A stretch of DNA of 64,000 nt from contig CANCXX010000002.1 in NCBI GenBank assembly GCA_947381965.1, positions 1 to 64,000 on the forward strand, given 5' to 3'. Positions 36,153 through 44,367 of the stretch are shown here, piece by piece. The translations under genes were made by a program, and so were the position numbers. Numbering within the stretch: position 1 is the first letter of the stretch; each line of letters opens with the position of its first letter. The notes below the pieces were generated by a model. It was given only the letters and a program-made list of their open reading frames with translations, was not told the origin of the DNA and searched no databases. Source of the stretch: an uncultured bacterium. GTDB taxonomy: Bacteria; Bacillota; Clostridia; Lachnospirales; Lachnospiraceae.

Positions 36153-36941
36153 CTATTCTTTTTTTGTCAGTTTTCCATAGCATCCGCATACGTTAAGTCC
36201 AAGCGCCTTTGCATACCGCTGCATATTGTCCACTATGCGGAATCCGTACAGCGTTTTTCCCTCACTTAGCAGTTTCTTTTTTATAAACTCATGAATAATC
36301 ATCCCATACAGCTTCTTCTTATAGTCTTCATGCACAATCAGCCCGCTTTCCACCGCAACCGGCCCGCACTCTGCATAAATAGCCGTATGGGCGACTATTT
36401 TCCCATCTTCCTTTATAACGTAGCTTCTTCCCATTTTGTCATTCATCCTGTCCCTCAGCTGCTGGGTCAGCTCTTCCGGTGAGTAGTTCATTTTGAAGTC
36501 TTCGTCTGTAAGCATCAGCTCCGCAATTTCCCCTGCCTCCTTTGCTTCCGCTTCCCTAACAAGCTCAAACTGTTTAAACTCTCTGTAAGAATCCTCCTTC
36601 ACAATAATCCCGTACTGTGCGCTGTACCCTTCCATATGCTTTTCCAGTTTTCTTATCATGCTTTCTTTTCCACATATGGTCTGGACATGATATGTCCCCA
36701 TAAACTCTGCGCTTTCCTTTGCATCCCACTGCTCGTCTGCCGAAAAAATCTGGAAGCTGTCATAGTATTTCATCAGAACCGTGTCTGGCCTGCCTTCTTT
36801 TTCCGTATACCAGAATTCGGCTTCCGGGCACTGATATCCGTACTTTTCCAAATCAATTGTCAGATAAATGCACTCTTCCAGATGCCTTTTCAAATATTCC
36901 AGAATCTGGTCCCTGGTTTCCGTATTTTCAATTTTATTCAT
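36153..36941 (-). CDS. GNAT-family N-acetyltransferase
   Basis: A 262-aa protein with a C-terminal GNAT domain (from about 127: LVREAEAKEAGEIAELML, KIVAHTAIYAECGPVAVESG then LIVHEDYKKKLYGMIIHEF). The N-terminal half is a second, degenerate GNAT-like or accessory domain. It should transfer an acyl group from acyl-CoA, or from the carrier protein, to an amine. Its position between the carrier protein and glycerophosphotransferase genes suggests the acceptor is a polymer precursor. GAGGGGG lies upstream of the ATG. Confidence 0.75.
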   Translation of the reverse strand: MNKIENTETRDQILEYLKRHLEECIYLTIDLEKYGYQCPEAEFWYTEKEGRPDTVLMKYYDSFQIFSADEQWDAKESAEFMGTYHVQTICGKESMIRKLEKHMEGYSAQYGIIVKEDSYREFKQFELVREAEAKEAGEIAELMLTDEDFKMNYSPEELTQQLRDRMNDKMGRSYVIKEDGKIVAHTAIYAECGPVAVESGLIVHEDYKKKLYGMIIHEFIKKKLLSEGKTLYGFRIVDNMQRYAKALGLNVCGCYGKLTKKE

Positions 36942-36952
36942 GCGTCCCCCTC

Positions 36953-38563
36953 TTAAAATATCTGTCGCAGATGGTCATATATCTGGGCACCTGCTGTCCC
37001 CTCCAGATTTTTAAATGATTTATTTTTTACCGTTTCCATGCGTTCCGTGTACCGAGGATCTTCCCCTGCAGCCACCATATCCAGAAACTTTTCAAAAACC
37101 ATGTTTCCCTGTTTGGAAAACCTGAAATAACACTTACGGTAATCTATAGGGGAGCGCTCCCCTCCCTCATCCGTTGGCTCTGTCTGGAATATCATAACCG
37201 GTTTCCCTGTTATCAGATATTCATTTATCAGGGAGCTGTACGTCGTGATTAGCGCGTCGCTGCAGGCAAAGGCCTTTAAGTAATCCCCCTCTTCATCTAT
37301 TACCCCGTACGCCGACTCCTGTATATGCGCCCTCAATTCACGCACATACTCCATGGCGTCCGGCATCCGTCTCTCCATTGCCTTATACATAAGCGGATGG
37401 GGCCTCCAGATCAGCCCCACTTCCCCTTTCCTTCCTTCCACCGCCTCTATCAGCTCCCTGTGGTAGCGCACGGCAAAGTCTTTCTTTCCCCCTCCCTGCT
37501 TCTCCCAGGCTTTTCCCCTGATAAAATACGACCAGTGGGTGTTCAGCAGGATGATTTTCTTTTTCCCCTCCAGCTTCCCCCTCCACTTTTCAGGCATCTC
37601 ACGGTTCTGCATTCCCTTTACCACCGCGTCCGCCTTGGGGGAGCCGTATGCCATCAGCTTTTCACTCCCATACCCGTAGGATTCGTATATCCCTTTCACA
37701 AATTCCGACTGCACCAGTATCCTGTCCGCATTCATCCCCCCTTTGGTTACGATAAATCCGTCCGTCTTCCCCCTTGTATACCCTCCCATTATAAAGTAAG
37801 GACTATACACCAACAGAAAGGCGTGCTTTTTTATGTTTTCAGAATAATACTCCGGGTGCACGCTGGTTAACGTATTTGTATCATCATATGGGTTATGTAT
37901 AAACGCAATGTCCGGCATCTCCTCCCTAAGGCTGTACCTGTCAAAGGGGATTACCGGCACATAGGGCGGGTATTTGTCTATTTCATAGTTCCACTTTACA
38001 TCTCCCGCACCCTCTCCAAAGTCGCAGTAGGGAATCGGCACCACCTTCGCCTCACATTCCTTATCCGCAGCCGCCTCCTGCCATATGCTTTCAAAGGCAG
38101 TCCACATGCTGGCTTTGTACGGGAAAAATACCACCTTCAGTTTATCTTCCGGTATGTCTTTCAGACGGGCGGAATAATCAGACAGCAGCCTTTCCGCCTG
38201 ACGCACATAAGAAAGGGCCGTCTTTCCCTCCATATCCTTCGCTATTGCATAAAGGACTTCACAGATGGTTTCCAGCGTCCTTACGGCTTCCCTGCCGCTT
38301 TTTCCCATCCCTGCTGCGTCCTCTCTTCTCTCGTTTTCCCCCGCGTTTCCGCTTTGGGCGTCTGCCCCTGTGCCGGCATCCTGACAGATGTTTTCTTCCC
38401 TCTCTATGACGCCTCCCGCCTCTATCAGCGCCTGCTGCAGCTCTGTAAGAATCCTGTAAGCGTCCCCGTACCGCCTCCGCTGCAGCGAAGTGCGCACAGC
38501 CCCAAGGGCTCCAAGCAGCGTGCCCTGTAATCCGCATAATTGTTTTTTGATGTATCTTCTCAT
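36953..38563 (-). CDS. CDP-glycerol glycerophosphotransferase-like enzyme
   Basis: A 536-aa protein, first gene of the surface-polymer operon. The N-terminal 130 residues are a charged helical region. The C-terminal part has the TagF/TagB-like signature: LLVYSPYFIMGGY, GSPKADAV, ILLNTHWSYFI, LIWRPHPL and a late ITTYSSLINEYLITGKPVMI followed by FQTE. Such enzymes polymerise or transfer polyol phosphates in teichoic-acid-like polymers at the inner membrane face. It is clearly GC-rich compared with LicD downstream. The ATG has a plausible CAGGGAG site. The GNAT follows by 12 bases. Confidence 0.8.
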   Translation of the reverse strand: MRRYIKKQLCGLQGTLLGALGAVRTSLQRRRYGDAYRILTELQQALIEAGGVIEREENICQDAGTGADAQSGNAGENERREDAAGMGKSGREAVRTLETICEVLYAIAKDMEGKTALSYVRQAERLLSDYSARLKDIPEDKLKVVFFPYKASMWTAFESIWQEAAADKECEAKVVPIPYCDFGEGAGDVKWNYEIDKYPPYVPVIPFDRYSLREEMPDIAFIHNPYDDTNTLTSVHPEYYSENIKKHAFLLVYSPYFIMGGYTRGKTDGFIVTKGGMNADRILVQSEFVKGIYESYGYGSEKLMAYGSPKADAVVKGMQNREMPEKWRGKLEGKKKIILLNTHWSYFIRGKAWEKQGGGKKDFAVRYHRELIEAVEGRKGEVGLIWRPHPLMYKAMERRMPDAMEYVRELRAHIQESAYGVIDEEGDYLKAFACSDALITTYSSLINEYLITGKPVMIFQTEPTDEGGERSPIDYRKCYFRFSKQGNMVFEKFLDMVAAGEDPRYTERMETVKNKSFKNLEGTAGAQIYDHLRQIF

Positions 38564-38652
38564 TCCAGACTCCCTGTCTGTTCTGTTGTCATTTTCCTTT
38601 TTATTTTTCCTGTTTTCTTTTCCCTCTGTTCCAGGTCGTTTTCCCTTTTCAG
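38564..38652. other. Leader region of the surface-polymer operon
   Basis: A purine-rich (mRNA strand) leader upstream of the CDP-glycerol-type gene. The operon promoter must lie here or in the AT-rich palindrome at 38653-38682, but no clear -35/-10 pair is visible. Confidence 0.4.
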
Positions 38653-38682
38653 TTAAATATAAATTTCTCTTTTTATATTTAA
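38653..38682. repeat. AT-rich palindrome
   Basis: A perfect 11-bp inverted repeat (TTAAATATAAA / TTTATATTTAA) with an 8-base loop. It is located just past the putative guide-RNA region of the TnpB-like gene and upstream of the surface-polymer operon. Confidence 0.6.
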
Positions 38683-38689
38683 ATAAGGC

Positions 38690-38962
38690 ACATTGGTCAT
38701 CAGGGCTTCCCCTGGTGATGCGGGCTCTCCCGCTTCGCTCCCCGCTACCTCACGGAGCTTTTCATCTCCCGTGCAGAAATACTGCGCCTTTTCCGGCTCC
38801 CTTTCCTGCACCCCTTCCGTGTTCACAGGGTCCTGGCATACCCAATACGCAGGTTCCTTTCCATTCCCCTGCCTTCTAATGCCGTGGCTTCTTTTTTTTA
38901 TATCATGGACGCCTCCGTGATCCTTCCGGTGAAATGCCTGCGCATTTATTCACTCCGGCCTC
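38690..38962 (-). ncRNA. Possible omegaRNA-like region downstream of the TnpB-like gene
   Basis: A GC-rich stretch follows the TnpB-like stop codon, where TnpB guide RNAs are encoded. It folds into strong hairpins, for example 38698-38720 (CATCACCAGG / CCCTGATG arms on the minus strand) next to another GCGGG/CCCGC stem. A frame with no start (38653-38949) is also open through it, so a decayed C-terminal coding extension is an alternative. Confidence 0.35.
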
Positions 38963-38963
38963 C

Positions 38964-40298
38964 TTATGAACTCTCTTCCGGCTCCCCGCCTTCCCCATGC
39001 CTTCCCCTTCTTCCCCGCTTCTTTGCGTTCTGGGCGGCATTGGTTTTCTCTTCCTCTTCCCTTCCGCAGGCCGGACAGTAAAACATCCCGCCCTCCTTTT
39101 TCCCTATGGCTCCGCACCTGCTGCACTCTGCGCTGATGTCCTTTCCAAACACCTCCACCAGCTCCACCGAATGCTCCCGGCACTTTATCTCCAGCCTCTT
39201 CCTTATATATCCTTTCTGCCACATGGACGCGTAATAGTTGTATTTCTTTACCTTTCCCGCCTTGCCCTTGCCCTGCAGCTTTGGCAGGTACACCCTCTCC
39301 GGCTTTTCCTCCCGCAGGAACCGGTTCAGCTCTTCATTGATGTAGGCGTGGAGCCTTTCCTCCCTCCGCCTTTTCTGCTCCCGGTATTTCTTCCTTCCCG
39401 GATTGTCCTTCCGGTTTTTCCGGTAGCTCTTTGTCTGTTCCCTTATCCACTCCGCATTCCGGAATGACACCTCCCCAAGCCTCTCTCCGTAAGCCCTTCC
39501 CCCGTCCGTTGTCAGCATCACCTGCATCCCCATGGACAGCCCTGTCTCATTCCGGTAGTCTTCATGGCTTTTGATTCTCACCTGGGCCGGCACAAGGATT
39601 TCCACCCTTCCCTCCGGCTCCGGCACCCTCACGTACAGCTGCCTTTTATAGCTGTTCCCATCCGTCAGGGGGATAAACACCCTCTTTCTCTTTTCCTTGG
39701 TGGCAATGTATATCCCATGGTCCCCGTACCGGTACGCCCTCTCTGTCATGGAAAAACCTTCCGCACGGTCCGTGTTCAGCTTTTTCTGCCTCTTCCTTGC
39801 CTGACGCCTTATATAGCCGTCCAGCTTAACTGCATCCACACTTCCGGCAAGCTCCCGGTATTTTTCTCCTATCCCTTCCGGAAGCTCCGGCTCCGTATGG
39901 TTTAAGATGGCGGCAAAGCAGTTGTTCACCTTCAGCACAAACCGCAGGTAATGGAGGTCTTCCGCCGAAAAGCCGGGGTTTTTTGCCGCCGCCTCCTGTA
40001 TCCCTGTCTTTACCCGGCTCCACCAGGCCCGGATGTCCCCCAGAGCGTCAAAAACGGCGCAGTAAAAGTACACCGAGGGCAGGCCCATCTTCTCCCGCAG
40101 GCCGCTTCCGGTCATCTGGTTCTGCACGGTGTAGCCCGGATACAGTATGGGCAGGCTTCCCACCCCTCCGTAACGCTGGTACACGTAATTTTTTACCCGG
40201 CAGTAGTCCTCTGCGATTTCTTCCAGCTTTTTCCTGTCAGCCTCCGGTATGGCCCCGCTGCTGTACTGGCGGAGTGTCTTGCACACGGTTTCTGCCAC
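38964..40298 (-). CDS. TnpB-family protein with substituted RuvC catalytic residues (nuclease-dead, TldR-like?)
   Basis: A 444-aa IS605 OrfB/TnpB-type protein. The C-terminal zinc ribbon is intact (Cys392, Cys395, Cys408, Cys411). The RuvC catalytic positions are not: the GIDxG motif reads GLSMG (Ser255 instead of Asp), the Glu of the xxxEDL motif is Pro339 (VYLPKL), and the DxNAA motif reads KTNAA (Lys418). It is therefore predicted not to cut DNA. Such nuclease-dead TnpB homologues can act as RNA-guided repressors (TldR), and the preserved scaffold fits. A GTG start with GGAAAGG upstream is used. No tnpA or transposon ends were found. It is GC-rich compared with flanking DNA. Confidence 0.75.
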   Translation of the reverse strand: MAETVCKTLRQYSSGAIPEADRKKLEEIAEDYCRVKNYVYQRYGGVGSLPILYPGYTVQNQMTGSGLREKMGLPSVYFYCAVFDALGDIRAWWSRVKTGIQEAAAKNPGFSAEDLHYLRFVLKVNNCFAAILNHTEPELPEGIGEKYRELAGSVDAVKLDGYIRRQARKRQKKLNTDRAEGFSMTERAYRYGDHGIYIATKEKRKRVFIPLTDGNSYKRQLYVRVPEPEGRVEILVPAQVRIKSHEDYRNETGLSMGMQVMLTTDGGRAYGERLGEVSFRNAEWIREQTKSYRKNRKDNPGRKKYREQKRRREERLHAYINEELNRFLREEKPERVYLPKLQGKGKAGKVKKYNYYASMWQKGYIRKRLEIKCREHSVELVEVFGKDISAECSRCGAIGKKEGGMFYCPACGREEEEKTNAAQNAKKRGRRGRHGEGGEPEESS

Positions 40299-40317
40299 TT
40301 TGACTTTTCCTTTCCAT

Positions 40318-40463
40318 AAAGTGTACTTTTTGGTAATTAATTTTTACGGTTAAATTTACCAAAAAAAGCGGACAGATACCCTTGATTTTTTGATAATAAT
40401 GTATTAAAATATCTTACAGCCCAAAGGGATAGATAGACTACCAAAAAGTACACTTTTTGGTAA
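40318..40463. promoter_or_regulatory. Repeated palindromic sites upstream of the TnpB-like gene
   Basis: The motif CTTTTTGGTAA or its complement occurs four times (40326-40336, 40356-40368, 40439-40448, 40453-40463). The outermost pair forms a perfect 18-bp inverted repeat (40318-40335 and 40439-40456), and the last two sites form one 25-bp palindrome. This suggests operators or element ends; the TnpB-like promoter lies between. Confidence 0.6.
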
Positions 40464-40492
40464 CTAAAAATAAAAGAATTATAAAGGACATA

Positions 40493-40525
40493 CAAAAAAC
40501 CATCGCGAAAACGGATGGTTTTTAT
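40493..40525. terminator. Bidirectional terminator downstream of the HD/KaiC operon
   Basis: A stem AAAAACCATC / GATGGTTTTT with T tracts on both strands. It ends minus-strand transcripts from the KaiC-like gene. Confidence 0.75.
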
Positions 40526-40668
40526 TATTAAAGAATTGTTTATTGAATTTTATATCTGTGTATATCCCATACATGTCCGGGACGCTGTACCAGTATACAA
40601 TGTGCAGACTTCTGGCATTCAGCGCAAGATGCCCATATATGCCTCCAAAAATGAATCGTCCGGCAATT
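40526..40668 (-). pseudogene. Toxin-antitoxin 3' remnant
   Basis: The stretch matches the 3' flank of the ParE-type toxin (22758-22870) at about 80% and ends a short frame with DDSFLEAYMGILR, stop, aligned to the toxin's end. Only this fragment remains, immediately after the KaiC-like gene. Confidence 0.6.
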
Positions 40669-42891
40669 TCAATCACTTTTATTGTCTACAGGTTTTAAAT
40701 CTATATGGAATGGACAAAGTTTTACCACACTATGAATCTCATTATTTTTGTGATCCGAATCATCACAGAATAGTAATTCATATTCATTGTCATAATCAAT
40801 CCTGAGTTCTGCACTGTTTCTTTCCTTGTTAGTAATCAACCCTTCTCCAGTAACATATACGGATTCATACCGCCCATTCCCTATTTTAGCTGTACAAGTT
40901 AATATAGCATCTGCCAGTATACCGGCTTTGCTAAGCTCAACATCAGAAACTGCCAGACCGCTTTCTGAAGAAGACATAATAACATGTGTTCCATAATTCC
41001 TCATAATATGCACAAACGCAGACAGGAACAAATCGCCGGAAGTATCGCTGTTAACCAGAAACGGATAGCTGGAACCTATGTATTTTAAATCAACAAATAC
41101 AACTCTGCGTATTTTATATATATTAATTATTTTACAAATTTCATCCACAAATTCTTCTGGCAGCAAGGCTCCGTTTTTAAAGGTAACTTCCAAAAGCTGT
41201 GGCTGTGCTTCTGCCTTTTTTATCGTCCAGCCTTTCAATGTGTACTTGTTTGGTTCATCATTGTGAACAACATCATTGCTCTTTTCATAAAAATAGATTC
41301 TGGCAGGCTCCGGCTTTTCCTGCTGTTCATCCTGTTTAATATACGCTTTCGTTCTTTCTAGCAGTTCCCTTTCAAAACGTACGCCGCGTACCGTAAAAGC
41401 ATCTCTGTCTCCAAGACGCACAATCAGTCCGTTTTCTTCCCTGTCAATAATACCAGAAACAAGTGCATTAAGCGCTATATCGGATTTAAAAAGTCCACTG
41501 CTGCCTGAAACAGTAATAATCTGTGGGAAGTCCATATTTCTGTCTTTGAAATGGTTCGGCATAATGTCCACAATTTCTGAAATACCAAATATTGTTTTTT
41601 TCCATTTTTTCTCTTCATCCCTGTTTCTAATTTCCTGGTGAACAGGAAATACTGAATTTTCAGAGGCGCTGATGCGGTAATGCAGCGATGGCAGGACAAC
41701 AATTTTTTTAATCAGATCCGCATTCTGAAATAAAAATTCATCGCTGTTACATGGAGCAGTTCTCATATTTTCAGGAACCTTCTTATAATTTTCAACTTTA
41801 TATGGATGATGGCCGAGAACATGCCGGATATATCTGGATTTTACAATCTCAAAATAACTACATGTATAATTATTGTAGAATTCCCTTTTCAGTTCAATAA
41901 CCACATCCGCCTGATATGTTACTGCAGCCTTATAGACCGCCTCAGAGGTGAGGGATTCATAGCCTACATTTCCCATTGTAAAAACACCGATAATTCCGTA
42001 TTGTTTAAACAGCATAAAAAGACGGTTGATCTCTTCTCTTGTCAAGGTCCGCTCCCCAAATACATCCAGACTATCTATTGCTACAAGTTTTACAAGCGGT
42101 TCCCGGTCAGCATAAGCCTTTTCGCGCTGACTTGTATTATAGGCGTGAATAGCACGAAGCAGCTTTTGCAATTCGTCTATCCTCTGTAAAAAAATAGTAT
42201 CCTCCTTCATGCTTGTGTCAGGGGATATCCCCCTTGGACTTAACTTAGGCAGGAGAAGCTGAGGAATAATTCTTCCATTTCCGTCTTTGTAAAGCACTTT
42301 GCGGAACATCAATTCCAGTTCTTCATTTGAATTGGAGTCATACGGAAACATATCTTCCTTTTGCGCCTGAGCGTAATCACATAAAAAATTAATTTTAAGC
42401 TGGCCATCTGAGTACTGCATACTTTTTACAATCTGCTTTTCCTCCACATCAAGTGAAAAATAAACGGCAATCCCTTCATTTAATCTGGAGGCACATGCGG
42501 CTGCAAACTGGAATGCCAGAGTTGATTTTCCCACTCCCGGCTTGCCGGAAATCACTATATTACCAGAACCTTCATCCATCTTTTCCGTACCTTTATAATG
42601 TGGCGTACGGATTCCTCCACTATAAATAAATATCGGATGACCAGCCTGCTCATGTTTTATCTTTTTGTTACTGTCAGCATACAAAATATGTTCATATTGT
42701 ACCAGTTTTGATATGGCGCCCTGAATCGGCTTTTTATGGGAGCATTCAATGTAAACACCATTTTCTGGTTTCTCACCATAAGCTTCTTCCAGATCCATCG
42801 TCCGATTCAGCAGCAAATCAAGATAATCGCCAAGTATAATGCTGTTTTCTGTGTCAAACATAACAATGGTACTGTTATCCTCTTTACGCAT
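40669..42891 (-). CDS. KaiC/RecA-like ATPase with two NTPase-like modules
   Basis: A 740-aa protein. The first module has Walker A GKPGVGKST at 116-124 and Walker B LVAIDS at 269-274, in a KaiC/RadA-like RecA fold. A second module near 462 has only a partial P-loop (SGSSGLFKS), with a further strand VVFVDLKYIG, so it may bind but not hydrolyse nucleotide. No HTH, membrane or nuclease domain is visible. The gene overlaps the HD gene by 8 bases, so the two proteins probably act together. I do not recognise the pair; a signalling or defence role is possible. Confidence 0.6.
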   Translation of the reverse strand: MRKEDNSTIVMFDTENSIILGDYLDLLLNRTMDLEEAYGEKPENGVYIECSHKKPIQGAISKLVQYEHILYADSNKKIKHEQAGHPIFIYSGGIRTPHYKGTEKMDEGSGNIVISGKPGVGKSTLAFQFAAACASRLNEGIAVYFSLDVEEKQIVKSMQYSDGQLKINFLCDYAQAQKEDMFPYDSNSNEELELMFRKVLYKDGNGRIIPQLLLPKLSPRGISPDTSMKEDTIFLQRIDELQKLLRAIHAYNTSQREKAYADREPLVKLVAIDSLDVFGERTLTREEINRLFMLFKQYGIIGVFTMGNVGYESLTSEAVYKAAVTYQADVVIELKREFYNNYTCSYFEIVKSRYIRHVLGHHPYKVENYKKVPENMRTAPCNSDEFLFQNADLIKKIVVLPSLHYRISASENSVFPVHQEIRNRDEEKKWKKTIFGISEIVDIMPNHFKDRNMDFPQIITVSGSSGLFKSDIALNALVSGIIDREENGLIVRLGDRDAFTVRGVRFERELLERTKAYIKQDEQQEKPEPARIYFYEKSNDVVHNDEPNKYTLKGWTIKKAEAQPQLLEVTFKNGALLPEEFVDEICKIINIYKIRRVVFVDLKYIGSSYPFLVNSDTSGDLFLSAFVHIMRNYGTHVIMSSSESGLAVSDVELSKAGILADAILTCTAKIGNGRYESVYVTGEGLITNKERNSAELRIDYDNEYELLFCDDSDHKNNEIHSVVKLCPFHIDLKPVDNKSD

Positions 42892-44194
42892 GATGTTTGT
42901 CCAGCCTTTCTTTAATTATTTTTTTGACTTCTTCATATACAGCATCCTTTTGATCCTGGCTGTTCACAGGCTTCTCATTTTTCTGGCAGTAAAAACTCCA
43001 GTTATTCTCATCATAGTAAATCACATAATCGAAAACATTTCCTGCCTTTAATAAAAGAGAAAGGCGGCGTACAGCGCATTTCACCTTGTATGTTTTTCTT
43101 TCTTCCTCGCGTATGAAATTAACAAGTTCGCTGTATTGAAAAAACTGCCGTGCAAATATTCCGCCGGAAAGGGAACAGATTCCTTTTAATACTTCCAGAC
43201 AATAGTCCAGATTTATGATTGGCTCTAAAGCGTAGACAGAATTGATAACAGGCTTCTCAGACGTGTATCTGTCCTTTTCCTCATAAACGCTGAAAAGATG
43301 TTCATCGCATTCAATCAGCCACTTTTTGACAGGTATCCCCATAATATTAAGTTCATCCCGAACTAAGGCAATCTTCCTTTCATTTGTCATAACATCATTG
43401 GCTACGGTATATAATACTGATTCCGTGGCTGGCTTACCATTATCGTCTTTAATGCGTTTTGACAAATATGCCGGCAAGTCTCCCCGCAATATAATATTTC
43501 CCTGCAAGTCTTTTTGGTAAAGACTGGACTTATCCACTATTTCTTTTATTAGTTTATACTGCCGATCCAGCCTAACATCGGCAATTTTTCTCCGAAACCT
43601 CCCAACTTCCTTAAGTGGGGCACCTTCCTTAAAGAAATCCGGTACAATTCTGGTAAACGTATTATCCATATGATCCCCCAAAAACAGCAATGCCCCAAGA
43701 AGCCTTCCACGTATTGGTTCTCTCCGTTTAAATTGATCAATATAATACTCCGTATAAAGCTCTTCCATTTTCAGCAGATCAGAACTATCATGAAACCTGC
43801 ATATTTTTGCAATGATATTGGCAATCTTTTCCGTGGGAATTCCTAATGTGCCCCAATTTTTATTAATAATATCAAATGAAGCATCAGCATGGTTATAAAG
43901 TAAGCCTCTATTTTCAGGTTTATCCTTAACCCCCTTTCCAATATCGTGCAGAAGAACGGAGGTTAATAGAATATATAACTCAGAACCATTTAAAGAAAAA
44001 TAGCACTCGTCATGGTCATATAGAAGCCGATCAATTTGCCTCATAACACCTTTGATGTGCGGATAAGAATTATAAGAATCATTTTTAGGTTCTATACTGG
44101 GCAGCCACTCAAATTCTGCAATCTCTAAACTGCGTAGGTATATTGTATATAACTCATTGTCGAGCCTTTGTAACTCTGTTTCCATTGTTTTCAT
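42884..44194 (-). CDS. HD-domain phosphohydrolase-like protein
   Basis: A 436-aa protein with an HD-superfamily core in the first 180 residues: His83-Asp84 in LLHDIGKG, His102 in NHADAS, His135-Asp136 in CRFHDSS and LGDHMDN near 166, which together resemble a dinuclear-metal HD site. Such domains hydrolyse nucleotides or cyclic dinucleotides. The C-terminal 250 residues match nothing I know. GGAGGA precedes the ATG. Its stop overlaps the KaiC-like start (ATGCGTAA), making a two-gene operon ended by a terminator at 40493-40525. Confidence 0.7.
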   Translation of the reverse strand: MKTMETELQRLDNELYTIYLRSLEIAEFEWLPSIEPKNDSYNSYPHIKGVMRQIDRLLYDHDECYFSLNGSELYILLTSVLLHDIGKGVKDKPENRGLLYNHADASFDIINKNWGTLGIPTEKIANIIAKICRFHDSSDLLKMEELYTEYYIDQFKRREPIRGRLLGALLFLGDHMDNTFTRIVPDFFKEGAPLKEVGRFRRKIADVRLDRQYKLIKEIVDKSSLYQKDLQGNIILRGDLPAYLSKRIKDDNGKPATESVLYTVANDVMTNERKIALVRDELNIMGIPVKKWLIECDEHLFSVYEEKDRYTSEKPVINSVYALEPIINLDYCLEVLKGICSLSGGIFARQFFQYSELVNFIREEERKTYKVKCAVRRLSLLLKAGNVFDYVIYYDENNWSFYCQKNEKPVNSQDQKDAVYEEVKKIIKERLDKHHA

Positions 44195-44367
44195 ATCGTT
44201 CCTCCGATAACCTGCCCTTATAATAAAAATACATAATCCTTATATATAATCTTCCTGCAGGATAATATAAAAATTTTATCACAATATGAAAACTATTGGC
44301 AGGTTCTATAGTTCCTGTGCAAAGAGCTATCGGTATATGCCATATTGGGTTTGTTATAACACAATCG

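Noticed and set aside
38964-40298. TnpB-like gene as part of an active IS200/IS605 element
   Set aside because: No tnpA or complete element ends are seen and the catalytic residues are replaced.
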